DNA of 64,000 nucleotides from Pontibacterium sinense (GTDB lineage Bacteria > Pseudomonadota > Gammaproteobacteria > Pseudomonadales > Balneatricaceae). The notes below the pieces were generated by a model. It saw only the letters and a program-made list of their open reading frames with translations. It searched no databases and had not been told where the DNA came from. Position 1 is the first letter of the stretch. Every line of letters starts with the position of its first letter. Positions 1-8,220 of the stretch are shown piece by piece. The translations under genes were made by a program, and so were the position numbers. Where the stretch lies: assembly GCF_015209595.1 (NCBI RefSeq), contig NZ_JADEYS010000008.1, forward strand, positions 1 to 64,000. Direction: 5' to 3'.

Positions 1-78
1 GTTGCTTGTCCATACTGCCTATCCTTAGCCATTGCTGGCTCAATAATAGGCAGTTACACAGTTTTATCTACAGTCTCT

Positions 79-390
79 TCAGACCCGATCTGACAGTTTC
101 CGACCAATCAGGATTGTGACTGTCAGGTCAAAAACAGTTCAGCTTCTTCTCCTGCCAGACCGTTTTCCCATCAAGCATTGTTTCCTTCGGTGCTTTGTCA
201 CAGCACTCCCATCCCTAATGGGTACGTTCATTGTTGAATAATCGATCTATATATCCAGACCTTTCTGAAGTTCATCGATGCTTTCATATAGTTTTACGGA
301 AAGTCGATCTGATCAAACTCCTACACAATCGTCTTGTCGAAGCGTTCACTGATTCTGTTGGTTTTCGTATGCCTATGTCGAGATATGGTG
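79..390 (-). mobile_element. Degenerate 3' end of an IS481-type insertion sequence (left, inverted copy)
   Basis: Read on the minus strand, this stretch is a diverged copy of the sequence at 1582-1923. It contains the same terminal block (CTGTCAGATCGGGTCTGAA at its outer end) and the same degraded 3' coding end of an integrase-core transposase. It is full of stops and small indels, so no protein can be made. The similarity is clear from 79 to about 345 and fades toward 390, where sequence upstream of the IS256-type transposase begins. Together with the right copy it forms an inverted pair. The IS481 assignment comes from the better preserved right copy. Confidence 0.7.
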
Positions 391-479
391 ATTTCTGGTG
401 TACGGGGAAAGACGGAGAGGATGGCATATCCTGTTGATTGATATCGCCAGATCAACAACCAACAGAAGAGTGATACGCC

Positions 480-1581
480 ATGACGAAGTTTACCCTGACA
501 GCAGCCTCACAACCAGATTACAGTGCTATCGATCCGCTTTTCGAATTGCTCCGCTCGGGAGCGCGTCAATTGATTGCCCAAGCGGTCGAAGCGGAGTTAC
601 AGGCCCTACTCGACCAGCATGCCAATGTGCGACTATCCGATGGTCGACAGGCGGTGGTCCGCAACGATCACTTACCAGAGCGGACAGTACAAACTGGCAT
701 CGGGGATGTTGAGGTCAAAGTACCTAAAGTGCGCGATCGTAGTGGTCAGGAATCAGGTTCAACAGCAATCTTCTGCCTCCTTATCTCAAGCGAGCGCGCA
801 GTATTGAAGAGTTACTTCCCTGGTTGTACCTGAAGGGTATCTCCACTGGTGACTTTCAGGAATCACTGGTGACGTTACTAGGTGATCAAGCCAAGGGGCT
901 ATCGGCCAATACAATATCACGACTCAAGAGCCAGTGGCTGGAAGAGCCATAGTCAATGGCGATGCCGCTATCTGATTGCAGAACGCTACGTCTACTGGTG
1001 GACTGATGGGATTTACAGCAATGTGCGCATGGATGACCGGCTCTGTTTGTAGGTGATTATTGGCGTGACAGAACAGGGGCGAAAAGTGTTGGTGACCGTT
1101 GAAAATGGCTACCGTGAGTCGACGGCGAGCTGGGAAGAGTTGTTGTTAGGTCTGCGTGAACGCGGCCTTGAAACATACCCAAAGTTGGCGGTGGGTGATG
1201 GTGCTCTGGGATTTTGGAATGCAATGGCGAAGACGTATCCTTCAAGTCGTCACCAGCGATGCTGGGTGCACAAGACGGCGAATGTGTTGAATAAACTCCC
1301 CAAGTCTATACAGCCAAAGGTCAAGGAGGCGCTGCATGACATCTGGATGGCAGCCACGCGGGACGAAGCACATGGGGCTTTTGATCGAGCCTTGGTAAGG
1401 TTCAACCCTAAAGACGCCAAGGCCATGGAGTGCCTGGCCAAAGACCGGGACGAGTTGCTAGCGTTCTACGACTTTCCCGCGGAGCATTGGGCGCATATTC
1501 GAACGACCAATCCGATCAAATCGACCTTCGCGACAGTCCGCTTACGCACGAAACGATCCCGTAACTTCGGTTCTCGGGAGG
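480..1581 (+). pseudogene. IS256-type (mutator family) transposase, broken and truncated
   Basis: The N-terminal part from the ATG at 480 reads as an IS256-family transposase: helical start, then an EAELQALLDQH block and a GIGDVEVKVPKVRDRSG block. A frameshift near 755 moves the reading to another frame, where LLPWLYLKGISTGDFQESL follows. A further disruption lies near 950, and an in-frame TAG sits at about 1050. The rest (1053-1581) is open and carries VGDGALGFWNA, the RCWVHKTANVLNKLP motif and RTTNPIKSTFATVR. The family normally has Glu where this copy has Lys (codon 1518-1520), so a catalytic DDE residue is lost as well. The C-terminus after NFGSRE is replaced by the IS481-type fragment. 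This is an inactive relic. Confidence 0.85.
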
Positions 1582-1923
1582 CTACATCTGGCGATTAATG
1601 ATATTGATCACACCAAGACCAAGGTGAAGTCACCCCTGACTAATGGCATCTGCGAGCGCTTTCATAAGACGATTTTGCAGGAGTTTTACCAGGTAACTTT
1701 CCGTAAGAAACTCTATGGAAGCATCGACGAACTCCAGAAAGATCTGGATATATGGATCGAATATTAAAACAATGAACGTATTCATCGGGGAAAAGTGTGC
1801 TGCGGAAGAACGCCGAATGAGACATTACTTGATGGGAAATCGGTCTGGCTGGAGAAGAAGCTGAACTGATTTTGACCTGACAGTCACACCCTGTGAGTCG
1901 GTAACTGTCAGATCGGGTCTGAA
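1582..1923 (+). mobile_element. 3' end of an IS481-type insertion sequence (right copy)
   Basis: The frame starting around 1582 reads LAINDIDHTKTKVKSPLTNG, then ICERFHKTILQEFYQ and FRKKLYGSIDELQKDLDIW. This is typical of the end of the integrase core of IS481-family transposases. An in-frame TAA (about 1765) stands where a Tyr is usual before NNERIH, so this copy is dead too. The element ends with CTGTCAGATCGGGTCTGAA (1905-1923), whose reverse complement begins the left copy at 79. The 5' part of the transposase is absent; the fragment abuts the IS256-type relic directly, so the junction arose by insertion plus deletion. Confidence 0.75.
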
Positions 1924-1941
1924 TTAGTTCAATAAATCATT

Positions 1942-2179
1942 CTATAGGGCTCGGAGCGTTAGTTGCTGCTCTATAAGAGCCTTATAAGCGCCGATATGTT
2001 CCACACCATACAGCCCTGCATTTAAATCATGGATGTCCTGCTGAGCCAATATCCCCAATCTCAATAGTTGTTCCACCGTGGTATCCAATCCCTGTACCAC
2101 CTCTTCGAGGAACTCATCCGCTTTTGAGTAGCTGGGCTGCGATTCAGCAGGTGTGCGATCTGAATGCGTATTCAGTTAG
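1942..2179 (-). pseudogene. Unrecognised coding remnant
   Basis: The minus strand is open for about 78 codons ending at a TAG (complement of 1942-1944). The composition looks protein-like: acidic and leucine-rich, with pieces such as EEVVQGLDTTVEQLL and AQQDIHDLNAGLYGVEH. A TAA lies just upstream and there is no ATG or convincing ribosome binding site. The best reading is the surviving 3' end of a gene cut by the neighbouring insertion sequences. I do not recognise the family. Confidence 0.3.
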
Positions 2180-2660
2180 ACGCCAATGGAAATCCGATAC
2201 CTGCTGAAGTCTAACAGCAAGTATTCTGGTGTTTTACCAAAGTATCCAGATCAAAGTAGCCCTAGGCGTCATTAGCGATATTGCCTATCCCCTACCAATA
2301 CTCGACACTACCATTCAAAAAAAACGGCGGGAAGCCGGTGACGTGTGCTCAGGGATGTGAGCAAGCCTCTAGTACTGTTTTCTCACATCATCTAATAAAT
2401 ATATCAGTCCCGTTTTTTCATTTTCTAGAGGTGGATAGGTTTGCATTTTCTTCGTGATTTATTTCCAAGCGTATCTGATATGAATTATCAGATGCATGGG
2501 GTGGAGTTTAAGTGGTAATCCTCCCATGGTTAACTGACGCCAAAAGTAAAGATTGAGCCACTTGATGGACTGCCAGATGAGTCTCAGTCAGTCGACCGTG
2601 AGATATCAGTCTGCACTGAAAGCGGTGTGAATGCCGATGGGATAAGATGATGCGCTATTG
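2180..2660. other. Relic intergenic sequence, no gene recognised
   Basis: About 480 bases without a supported reading frame on either strand. Base composition is patchy, with an AT-rich block around 2390-2480. Short stretches could be decayed coding sequence, such as the frame around 2555-2627, but they cannot be assigned. It fits the general decay between the insertion-sequence relics and the toxin-antitoxin pair. Confidence 0.5.
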
Positions 2661-2662
2661 AC

Positions 2663-2717
2663 TGTACAGGAATTTGCACATAAAATTGTTGTACAAGTTT
2701 TTGTACGGTCATATGAG
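2663..2717 (+). promoter_or_regulatory. yefM-yoeB promoter and autoregulatory operator
   Basis: TGTACA occurs at 2663-2668 and 2690-2695, the latter inside TTGTACAA. A TGTACG variant follows at 2702-2707, exactly 12 bp centre to centre from the second core. Paired long and short palindromes with TGTACA cores 12 bp apart are the known E. coli YefM-YoeB operator geometry. A promoter overlaps: -35 TTGTAC (2689-2694), 17-bp spacer, -10 TATGAG (2712-2717). Binding of the antitoxin or complex would block RNA polymerase. The assignment of promoter boxes is inference. Confidence 0.65.
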
Positions 2718-2826
2718 ATCTTAGGTTGTCCTTGCGTTAACTAGTCTTAGTTAACCGCTTATCTCGCTAATAAGTGTGGGCGGCAATGCGAAAATGGAAA
2801 ACTTGGTAAATTCGGGGAAAAATCTA

Positions 2827-3090
2827 GTGAACGTCATTTCATATAGTGATGCCCGTGCCAGCCTTAAGGCGGTAATGGATACTGTATGTGATTCGCATGA
2901 AGCTGCAGTGGTAACCCGGCAGAAGGGTGATGATGTTGTGATGCTCTCGAAAGAAGATTACGACAGCATTATGGAAACCCTCTATCTGCTGAAAAGCCCT
3001 GCGAATGCGGGTCGCCTGATGGAATCTGTTGCACGTATTAAGGCGGGTCAGGCTACAGAACGAGATCTGATCGAGGATGATTCAGAGTAA
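2827..3090 (+). CDS. yefM: YefM-type antitoxin of the Phd/YefM family
   Basis: This antitoxin neutralises the YoeB ribosome-dependent mRNA interferase encoded just downstream and represses the operon. From the GTG at 2827 the protein has 87 residues and begins VNVISYSDARASLKAVMD, matching the usual MNVISYSDAR start of the family. It then shows the DNA-binding N-terminal domain with GDDVVMLSKEDYDSIMET and the acidic, toxin-binding C-terminal tail. A GGGGA sequence lies about 6 bp upstream. Longer in-frame starts exist (GTG 2776, ATG 2794), but they add residues the family does not have. The stop overlaps the start of yoeB by 14 bp, indicating translational coupling. Confidence 0.88.
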   Translation: MNVISYSDARASLKAVMDTVCDSHEAAVVTRQKGDDVVMLSKEDYDSIMETLYLLKSPANAGRLMESVARIKAGQATERDLIEDDSE

Positions 3091-3352
3091 ATTATTAGTT
3101 TTACAGTGGGATGATCATGCTTGGGAGGATTACCTCTACTGGCAGAAAACTGATAAGAAAACGTTAAAACGTATTAACGAGCTTATCAAAAGTACACGCC
3201 GAGGGCCTTTCGAGGGGTTAGGTAAACCCGAAGCTTTAAAGGGAGATCTCTCCGGCTTCTGGTCCCGCCGCATCGACCGAGAACATCGTATGGTATACAC
3301 GGTGCAAGACGGAGTGCTGATTATAGCGGCATGCCGTTATCACTATTCGTAA
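3077..3352 (+). CDS. yoeB: YoeB toxin, ribosome-dependent mRNA endonuclease
   Basis: YoeB belongs to the RelE/ParE superfamily and cleaves mRNA in the ribosomal A site, halting translation. The 91-residue product has the family layout: a DDHAWEDYLYWQ N-terminus, then RGPFEGLGKPEAL, SRRIDREHRMVY and the CRYHY end. The Glu in EGLGKPE, the Arg in DREHR and the His in RYHY correspond to the catalytic Glu46, Arg65 and His83 of E. coli YoeB, so the toxin looks active. It overlaps the antitoxin gene and is followed by a terminator. Its position beside insertion-sequence relics suggests acquisition on mobile DNA. Confidence 0.92.
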   Translation: MIQSKLLVLQWDDHAWEDYLYWQKTDKKTLKRINELIKSTRRGPFEGLGKPEALKGDLSGFWSRRIDREHRMVYTVQDGVLIIAACRYHYS

Positions 3353-3359
3353 TAACCAG

Positions 3360-3384
3360 AAGGGGCTTAGGCCCCTTTATTTTG
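3360..3384 (+). terminator. Rho-independent terminator after yoeB
   Basis: AGGGGC (3361-3366), a TTAG loop and GCCCCT (3371-3376) form a GC-rich hairpin, followed by TTATTTTG. It begins 8 bases after the yoeB stop and closes the toxin-antitoxin operon. Confidence 0.75.
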
Positions 3385-3690
3385 TTCCTGCACCGAATCT
3401 AAAAGGTCATGCCGAGCGGCTGTTTTTATTTTCTATCGATCCTTTCAACGCTTTTCCATGTCGCGTATTTACGCACTAAAATTACCGGTCAAACGCCTAG
3501 GTACGTTCTGTGTTTGAAGGCTTATGCTTTCTCTAAAACTCTCCGATTTCAATGCATAGAGCACATTAGAGAGCACGATCGATCAATACATCCAAAAAGC
3601 ATCATGTTCATTGATCTGGTCGCTGTCTTTTTCTACGACGAAAGGCTATAAAGCAGCCCTGAATACGTAGCCACCTTAATGGAGTTGAAA
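3385..3690. other. Upstream region of the CoA-transferase gene, no gene seen
   Basis: About 300 bases between the yoeB terminator and the next gene. An open frame of 80 codons (3409-3651) exists but looks non-coding: no ribosome binding site, and a Cys/Phe/Arg-rich translation resembling no family. The region probably holds the promoter for the gene at 3691; no boxes stand out. Confidence 0.4.
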
Positions 3691-4986
3691 ATGTCCCCCC
3701 GAATTGCCTGTAGTCCAGAAGATGCTGTTTCCTCAATCAAAGATGATGAAGCGATCTGGACGCACAACATGGCTGCAACACCTGTGGTATTGCTGAAAGG
3801 CTTGGCTAAGCACGCGCTGTCGCGTCGCAATCTGACCTTGATGCAATTGCATACTGAAGGTGAGGGGGCCGAGCTGATGGTATCTCCTGAGTTACGTGGT
3901 CACCTTCGTTGTCGCTGCTATTTTGTTAGTGCTGCGACACGTAAAGCGGTCCAGCGGGGGGATGCTGATTATGTTCCGATGTTATTGGCGGAAATTCCAA
4001 AGCTGATTCGCCGCGGTGAGCAGCGGGTTGATACCGCGATCATTCAGGTGAGTCCGCCAGATGCACACGGTAACTGTTCGCTCGGTATCTCGGTTGAAGC
4101 AACTCATGCGGCGTTGGAGAAAGCGGGTAAAATTATTGCCCATATCAACCCGAATATGCCGCGTACTCACGGTGATGGCATCGTCGCTTACAAAGACTTT
4201 CATACCGTGTACGAAGAAGCAGCTCCGCTGAGTTGCCACGAACCGGCAGCGCAAAGCGAGATTTATAAAGCGATTGGCCAGCATGTGGCTGATCTCGTGC
4301 AGGACCGCGACTGTATCCAGACCGGTATTGGCGCGATCCCTGATGCGGTACTCGCGTGTCTGGGTGATCGAAAGGATCTGGGTGTTCACACCGAAATGTT
4401 TTCAGATGGTGTGCTGCCCTTGGTTGAAAAGGGTGTGATTACCGGTGCGTATAAGAAGAACCATGCGGGCAAGATTGTCACTAGTTTTGTTGTGGGCAGC
4501 CAGAAACTGTATGACTTCGTAGATGACAACCCGATTGTCCAGTTTTTGGATACCGAGTATGTAAACGATATGCGCAGCATCCAGCGTAACCCACAAGCGA
4601 TGTCGATTAACAGTGCACTTCAGGTGGATCTGACCGGTCAGGTTTCAGCCGATTCGATGGGAACGAAAATCTTCTCGGGTTTCGGCGGTCAGATCGATTT
4701 CGTTCGTGGTGCGTCTTTGTCTGAAGGTGGTCGTGGTGTGATTGCGCTGCCATCCACTGCAGCAGGTGGCACGATCTCGCGTATCGTAACGACACTGAAC
4801 GATGGTGCAGGCGTGGTGACCACCCGTGCACACGTACACTACGTTGCGACTGAATACGGTATTGTGAGTCTGCGTGGGCGCAGCCTGCGTGAACGTTCAC
4901 GTGATTTGATCGAGATTGCGCATCCGGACTTCCGTGAAGCGCTAAATCGCGAAGCATTTGATAAGTTGCGCCTGAGCTTTAACTGA
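3691..4986 (+). CDS. Acetyl-CoA hydrolase/transferase family protein
   Basis: A class I CoA-transferase related to acetyl-CoA hydrolase, succinate:acetate CoA-transferase and 4-hydroxybutyrate CoA-transferase. It would move CoA between short-chain acids in the cytoplasm. The 431-residue chain has the paired domains of the family. The TGIGAIPDAVLACL segment and HTEMFSDG carry the expected catalytic glutamate (about residue 235), which forms the glutamyl-CoA intermediate; GFGGQIDFVRGA and VHYVATEYGI lie in the C-terminal half. I chose the ATG at 3691 because GGAG sits 6 bp upstream; an ATG at 3679 is also possible. It stands alone between the toxin-antitoxin pair and a secreted-protein gene. 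The acyl substrate cannot be told from sequence. Confidence 0.85.
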   Translation: MSPRIACSPEDAVSSIKDDEAIWTHNMAATPVVLLKGLAKHALSRRNLTLMQLHTEGEGAELMVSPELRGHLRCRCYFVSAATRKAVQRGDADYVPMLLAEIPKLIRRGEQRVDTAIIQVSPPDAHGNCSLGISVEATHAALEKAGKIIAHINPNMPRTHGDGIVAYKDFHTVYEEAAPLSCHEPAAQSEIYKAIGQHVADLVQDRDCIQTGIGAIPDAVLACLGDRKDLGVHTEMFSDGVLPLVEKGVITGAYKKNHAGKIVTSFVVGSQKLYDFVDDNPIVQFLDTEYVNDMRSIQRNPQAMSINSALQVDLTGQVSADSMGTKIFSGFGGQIDFVRGASLSEGGRGVIALPSTAAGGTISRIVTTLNDGAGVVTTRAHVHYVATEYGIVSLRGRSLRERSRDLIEIAHPDFREALNREAFDKLRLSFN

Positions 4987-5162
4987 TCGCAGCGAACGCC
5001 CCTGATAGCTAAGACTATTGGGGGCCGTTATCCCACTGCAGTGAATTGGATGCGTCCTGCATCCTGCGCATAAACACCCTCAGACTCCGTTCCCGAACTT
5101 TTCTTTTCCGATAAAGCCTAACCTTAAACACAGCATGCATTTTTATAGATGTGAGCATCGTT

Positions 5163-5591
5163 ATGGGTGTGACTAAGTGGTTTATCGGCGTTTTGCTTTT
5201 GCTCTTTTCTGTGGCGTTGGCGCAGGGTGGAGAACGTCGCCCTCTGCTTGAAGTACAGAGGGATGATGTGGCACGGATCTACAATGTACGTGTGGAGCAG
5301 AGGAATGATGATCGCTGGCAATTACGCGGCCGTGTGACCCGCACCTTAAGGGATACCAAGGTGCCACAGGGGCAGATTGTTACGGTGGTCTATAACAAGA
5401 AGGGAAAATCACTGTACACACTAACCTCTGATTACAAACCCGGGTTTGTGCATCGGAAGAAGAAACGCGCGTCCTATTTTACGGTTCGATTTCCCGACAA
5501 GCTGGATCTGAAAAACAGCCGGATTCGTGTCTATTACCTCGGAGATGACGGCGGTGCCAAAAGCACTACATTAAAGAGGGATTATCCTTGA
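5163..5591 (+). CDS. Secreted hypothetical protein
   Basis: An exported protein of about 142 residues that I do not recognise. It begins with a clear signal peptide: Lys near the start, then the hydrophobic stretch WFIGVLLLLFSVALAQ, with probable cleavage after ALA. The mature part is basic and beta-rich, with LLEVQRDDVARIYNVRVE, a WQLRGRVTRTL segment and a Lys/Arg cluster (HRKKKRAS). It resembles a small periplasmic single-domain protein. The ATG at 5163 is preferred; a GTG at 5151 is in frame. Its last 26 bases overlap the end of the LysR gene on the other strand. Confidence 0.65.
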   Translation: MGVTKWFIGVLLLLFSVALAQGGERRPLLEVQRDDVARIYNVRVEQRNDDRWQLRGRVTRTLRDTKVPQGQIVTVVYNKKGKSLYTLTSDYKPGFVHRKKKRASYFTVRFPDKLDLKNSRIRVYYLGDDGGAKSTTLKRDYP

Positions 5592-6477
5592 GACGTGCCG
5601 CCATTAAATCGATAAACGCCCGCACTTTTGCCGACGAGTGACGCCCCTCGCGATGGACGATATGGATCGGTTCGGGTGGTGGTTCGTATTCGGGCAAGAT
5701 GATCTGCAAACGTCCTTCAGACAGCATGCCGGCGACTTGATATGACAAGACGCGGGTCAGGCCAAATCCGCTGGCCGCGGCTTCGATCGCGGCGTCGTTG
5801 GTGGTGACTTTGAGTTTGGGTCGCACCTGAACCTGAAGCTCTTTCTGAGCGTGGTGAAAGCGCCAGTTACCCGATGCGGTTTCTGACATAGTGCCAGCCT
5901 GTGAAGTCACGATCCGATGATGAATCAGTTCCTGGGGGTGTTTCGGTGTCCCTTCCAGAAACAAATAGCTGGGAGATGCGACCAGCACTTTACGGACAGA
6001 TCCGACCCGCAGTGCCCGCATAGTTGAATCGGGCAGAGCTCCTATTCTCACGCCAACATCCAGCCCTTCTTCCATGAGATTCACCACGCGATCCAGCAAC
6101 AGTGCGTCCACTTCCATCTCTGGATACCGGTTTAGGTATTCCAGTACACCGGGCATGACATGCAGACGTCCGAACATCACCGGCGCTGTAATCGATAGAT
6201 GACCACGCGGTTCGGCGTTGATCCCTGCGGCAGCATCATCAGCGGCTTCTACTTCGGCAAGAATCCGACGACAATCCTCCAGATACCGTTGTCCCGCTTC
6301 AGTCACACGTACATAACGGGTCGTGCGATTGAGCAGCTTCACACCCAGTGAATCTTCCAGTGCTGCAACGACACGGGTGACGGCTGGTGGCGATATCTTT
6401 AAACGACGGGCCGCCGCAGCAAAACCTTCCCCTTCGGCAACAGCGACGAAGACCTGCATCTGGCGAAAACGATCCAT
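5566..6477 (-). CDS. LysR-family transcriptional regulator
   Basis: A 303-residue LysR-type regulator. The winged helix-turn-helix is at residues 1-60 (FVAVAEGEGFAAAARRLKIS, then PPAVTRVVAALEDSLGVKLL), followed by the NRTTRYVRVTEAG wing. The effector-binding domain covers about residues 90-295; it begins GHLSITAPVMFGR, typical of the large CrgA/DsdC-like group. The gene is transcribed away from the PNPOx/ferredoxin-reductase fusion at 6634, with a 156-bp shared promoter region, so that neighbour is the likely target. ATTCCAT (6483-6489) and ATGGAAT (6534-6540) in this region could be operator halves, but they are far apart. Confidence 0.9.
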   Translation of the reverse strand: MDRFRQMQVFVAVAEGEGFAAAARRLKISPPAVTRVVAALEDSLGVKLLNRTTRYVRVTEAGQRYLEDCRRILAEVEAADDAAAGINAEPRGHLSITAPVMFGRLHVMPGVLEYLNRYPEMEVDALLLDRVVNLMEEGLDVGVRIGALPDSTMRALRVGSVRKVLVASPSYLFLEGTPKHPQELIHHRIVTSQAGTMSETASGNWRFHHAQKELQVQVRPKLKVTTNDAAIEAAASGFGLTRVLSYQVAGMLSEGRLQIILPEYEPPPEPIHIVHREGRHSSAKVRAFIDLMAARLKDNPSLM

Positions 6478-6633
6478 TCATTATTCCATATTTAGTAATA
6501 ATTAATTTCAATTTTAGGTGATTCTTGCGCTGAATGGAATTTGGCATAGTGGTTACAGACGCAGGGGAATGAACGCGATTTCCCGCTTAGTTACCGATGG
6601 TGAACCGGCCGTCAGCAGAGTGAGGATTGATCG

Positions 6634-8202
6634 ATGGGACATAAATTTGCAGAGATCGCATTTACGCCGATTATTCGCGAACTTCAGGTCGAGTTAGGTA
6701 GCCGTACCTTCTATGCCGAGATGGATCGAGGGGCGGACTATAACCATCAGCTGACAGCGCGTGAAGCTCAGTTCATTGCTGCCCGTGACAGCTTTTATAT
6801 GGCCAGTGTGACCGAAACAGGCTGGCCCTATATTCAGCACCGTGGCGGCTTACCCGGGTTTATGAAAGTACTGGATGAGGGCCGGATTGGGTTTGCTGAC
6901 TATAGCGGTAACCGACAGTACGTCAGCACCGGCAATTTTAGCCATGACAGTCGAGTTGCCCTGTTCTTTATGGATTATCCCAACCGACGTCGGCTGAAAA
7001 TGCTGGGACGGGTCACGGTCGTATCACCGGAGGATCAGGATACGCTCGCCCAACTCGCCGATTATAACTATCCAGCTCAGATCGAACGTGGCTTTGTGAT
7101 TGATGTGGAAGCCTTTGACTGGAACTGTCCGCAACATATTACCCAGCGATATACAGCTGAAAATGTGGAAGCGTTGTTTAAACCGCTGAAAGAGGAAAAT
7201 CAGCGTCTGCGGGCGAGTCAGTCAATTCAGGCCTGCAGGGTGATCGGTGAAGGCGCTCTGGAAGTGGTCATCAGTGGTATCCGTCAGCTCACACCCCGAA
7301 TCAGAGAATACGAACTGCGTGACCCCCAAGGTCGCCAGTTGCCTGAATTTGAAGCTGGTGCTCACCTTACCGTACCGGTGACACAGGAGAACGGAGCGCT
7401 GGATACCCGTCACTATTCGATTACCTCGGACCCGCAACAGCGCAGTTACTATCAGATTGCGGTCCTGCGGGAAGATCAAGGGCAGGGCGGCAGCTTGGCG
7501 GTGCATTCTGGTTACCAGCTTGGAAACACTCTGCGCATTGAGCCACCGAAAAATCACTTTGCCCTGCATGATGATCATCGTCCCGCAGTGCTGATCGCAG
7601 GGGGCATTGGAATCACCCCCATCCACGCGATGATCCATTCACTGAGTAGCCGCAATACCCCGTGGCATCTGCATTATGCAGGCCGAAGTCTCAGAGAGAT
7701 GGCATATAGCGAACCACTTCAGGCATGGGGTGAGCAGGTGACTTTTTATCCCGCTGATGAACAGCAACGCTTGTCTGCGGAGCAGGTTTTACATAATGCC
7801 ACTGACGATACGGTGTTTTATGTGTGTGGGCCGTCCCGCCTGATTGATTCAGTTATCGCGAACGCAGATGAGCTGGGTATTGATCCGCAGCGAATCCGGT
7901 TTGAGCGTTTCTCTGCCGGGGAGATCTCTAATACGCACGCCATTGAGATCACGTTAAGCCGCAGCGGCAAAGTCATCGAAGTGAGTCCAGAGGAAACTGT
8001 TCTGGATGCCATGCTGAATGCCGGAATTGATGCACCGTTCAGTTGTAAAAGTGGTGCCTGTAAAACCTGTGCCGTGGAGATCTTAAAAGGCGAGGCGGAG
8101 CACCATGATTCAGTCCTGAGTGAAGAGGAACGGAGTGAGCAGAACCTGTTTTGCCCCTGTGTCTCACGTGCGAAGACGAACAATCTGACCTTGGACATCT
8201 AA
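6634..8202 (+). CDS. PNPOx-like flavin domain fused to ferredoxin reductase and 2Fe-2S ferredoxin
   Basis: A 522-residue multidomain redox protein. Residues about 1-200 form a pyridoxamine-phosphate-oxidase-like split-barrel, likely flavin binding (TEAGWPYIQHRGG-type block, read here as TETGWPYIQHRGG). Residues about 210-420 are an FNR-type reductase: an FAD site at RHYSITSDP, a nucleotide-binding stretch LIAGGIGITPIHAM, and YVCGPSRLID. The C-terminus is a plant-type [2Fe-2S] ferredoxin with CKSGACKTC and a distant LFCPC. Electrons would pass from NAD(P)H through FAD to the iron-sulfur centre and possibly to the N-terminal domain. The substrate is unknown. It has a divergent LysR upstream and a GST downstream beyond a repeat array. 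Confidence 0.85.
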   Translation: MGHKFAEIAFTPIIRELQVELGSRTFYAEMDRGADYNHQLTAREAQFIAARDSFYMASVTETGWPYIQHRGGLPGFMKVLDEGRIGFADYSGNRQYVSTGNFSHDSRVALFFMDYPNRRRLKMLGRVTVVSPEDQDTLAQLADYNYPAQIERGFVIDVEAFDWNCPQHITQRYTAENVEALFKPLKEENQRLRASQSIQACRVIGEGALEVVISGIRQLTPRIREYELRDPQGRQLPEFEAGAHLTVPVTQENGALDTRHYSITSDPQQRSYYQIAVLREDQGQGGSLAVHSGYQLGNTLRIEPPKNHFALHDDHRPAVLIAGGIGITPIHAMIHSLSSRNTPWHLHYAGRSLREMAYSEPLQAWGEQVTFYPADEQQRLSAEQVLHNATDDTVFYVCGPSRLIDSVIANADELGIDPQRIRFERFSAGEISNTHAIEITLSRSGKVIEVSPEETVLDAMLNAGIDAPFSCKSGACKTCAVEILKGEAEHHDSVLSEEERSEQNLFCPCVSRAKTNNLTLDI

Positions 8203-8220
8203 GACACGATCAATATAGAG

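Noticed and set aside
3409-3651. 80-codon open frame upstream of the CoA-transferase gene
   Set aside because: No ribosome binding site, no family resemblance and an amino-acid composition unlike neighbouring proteins.
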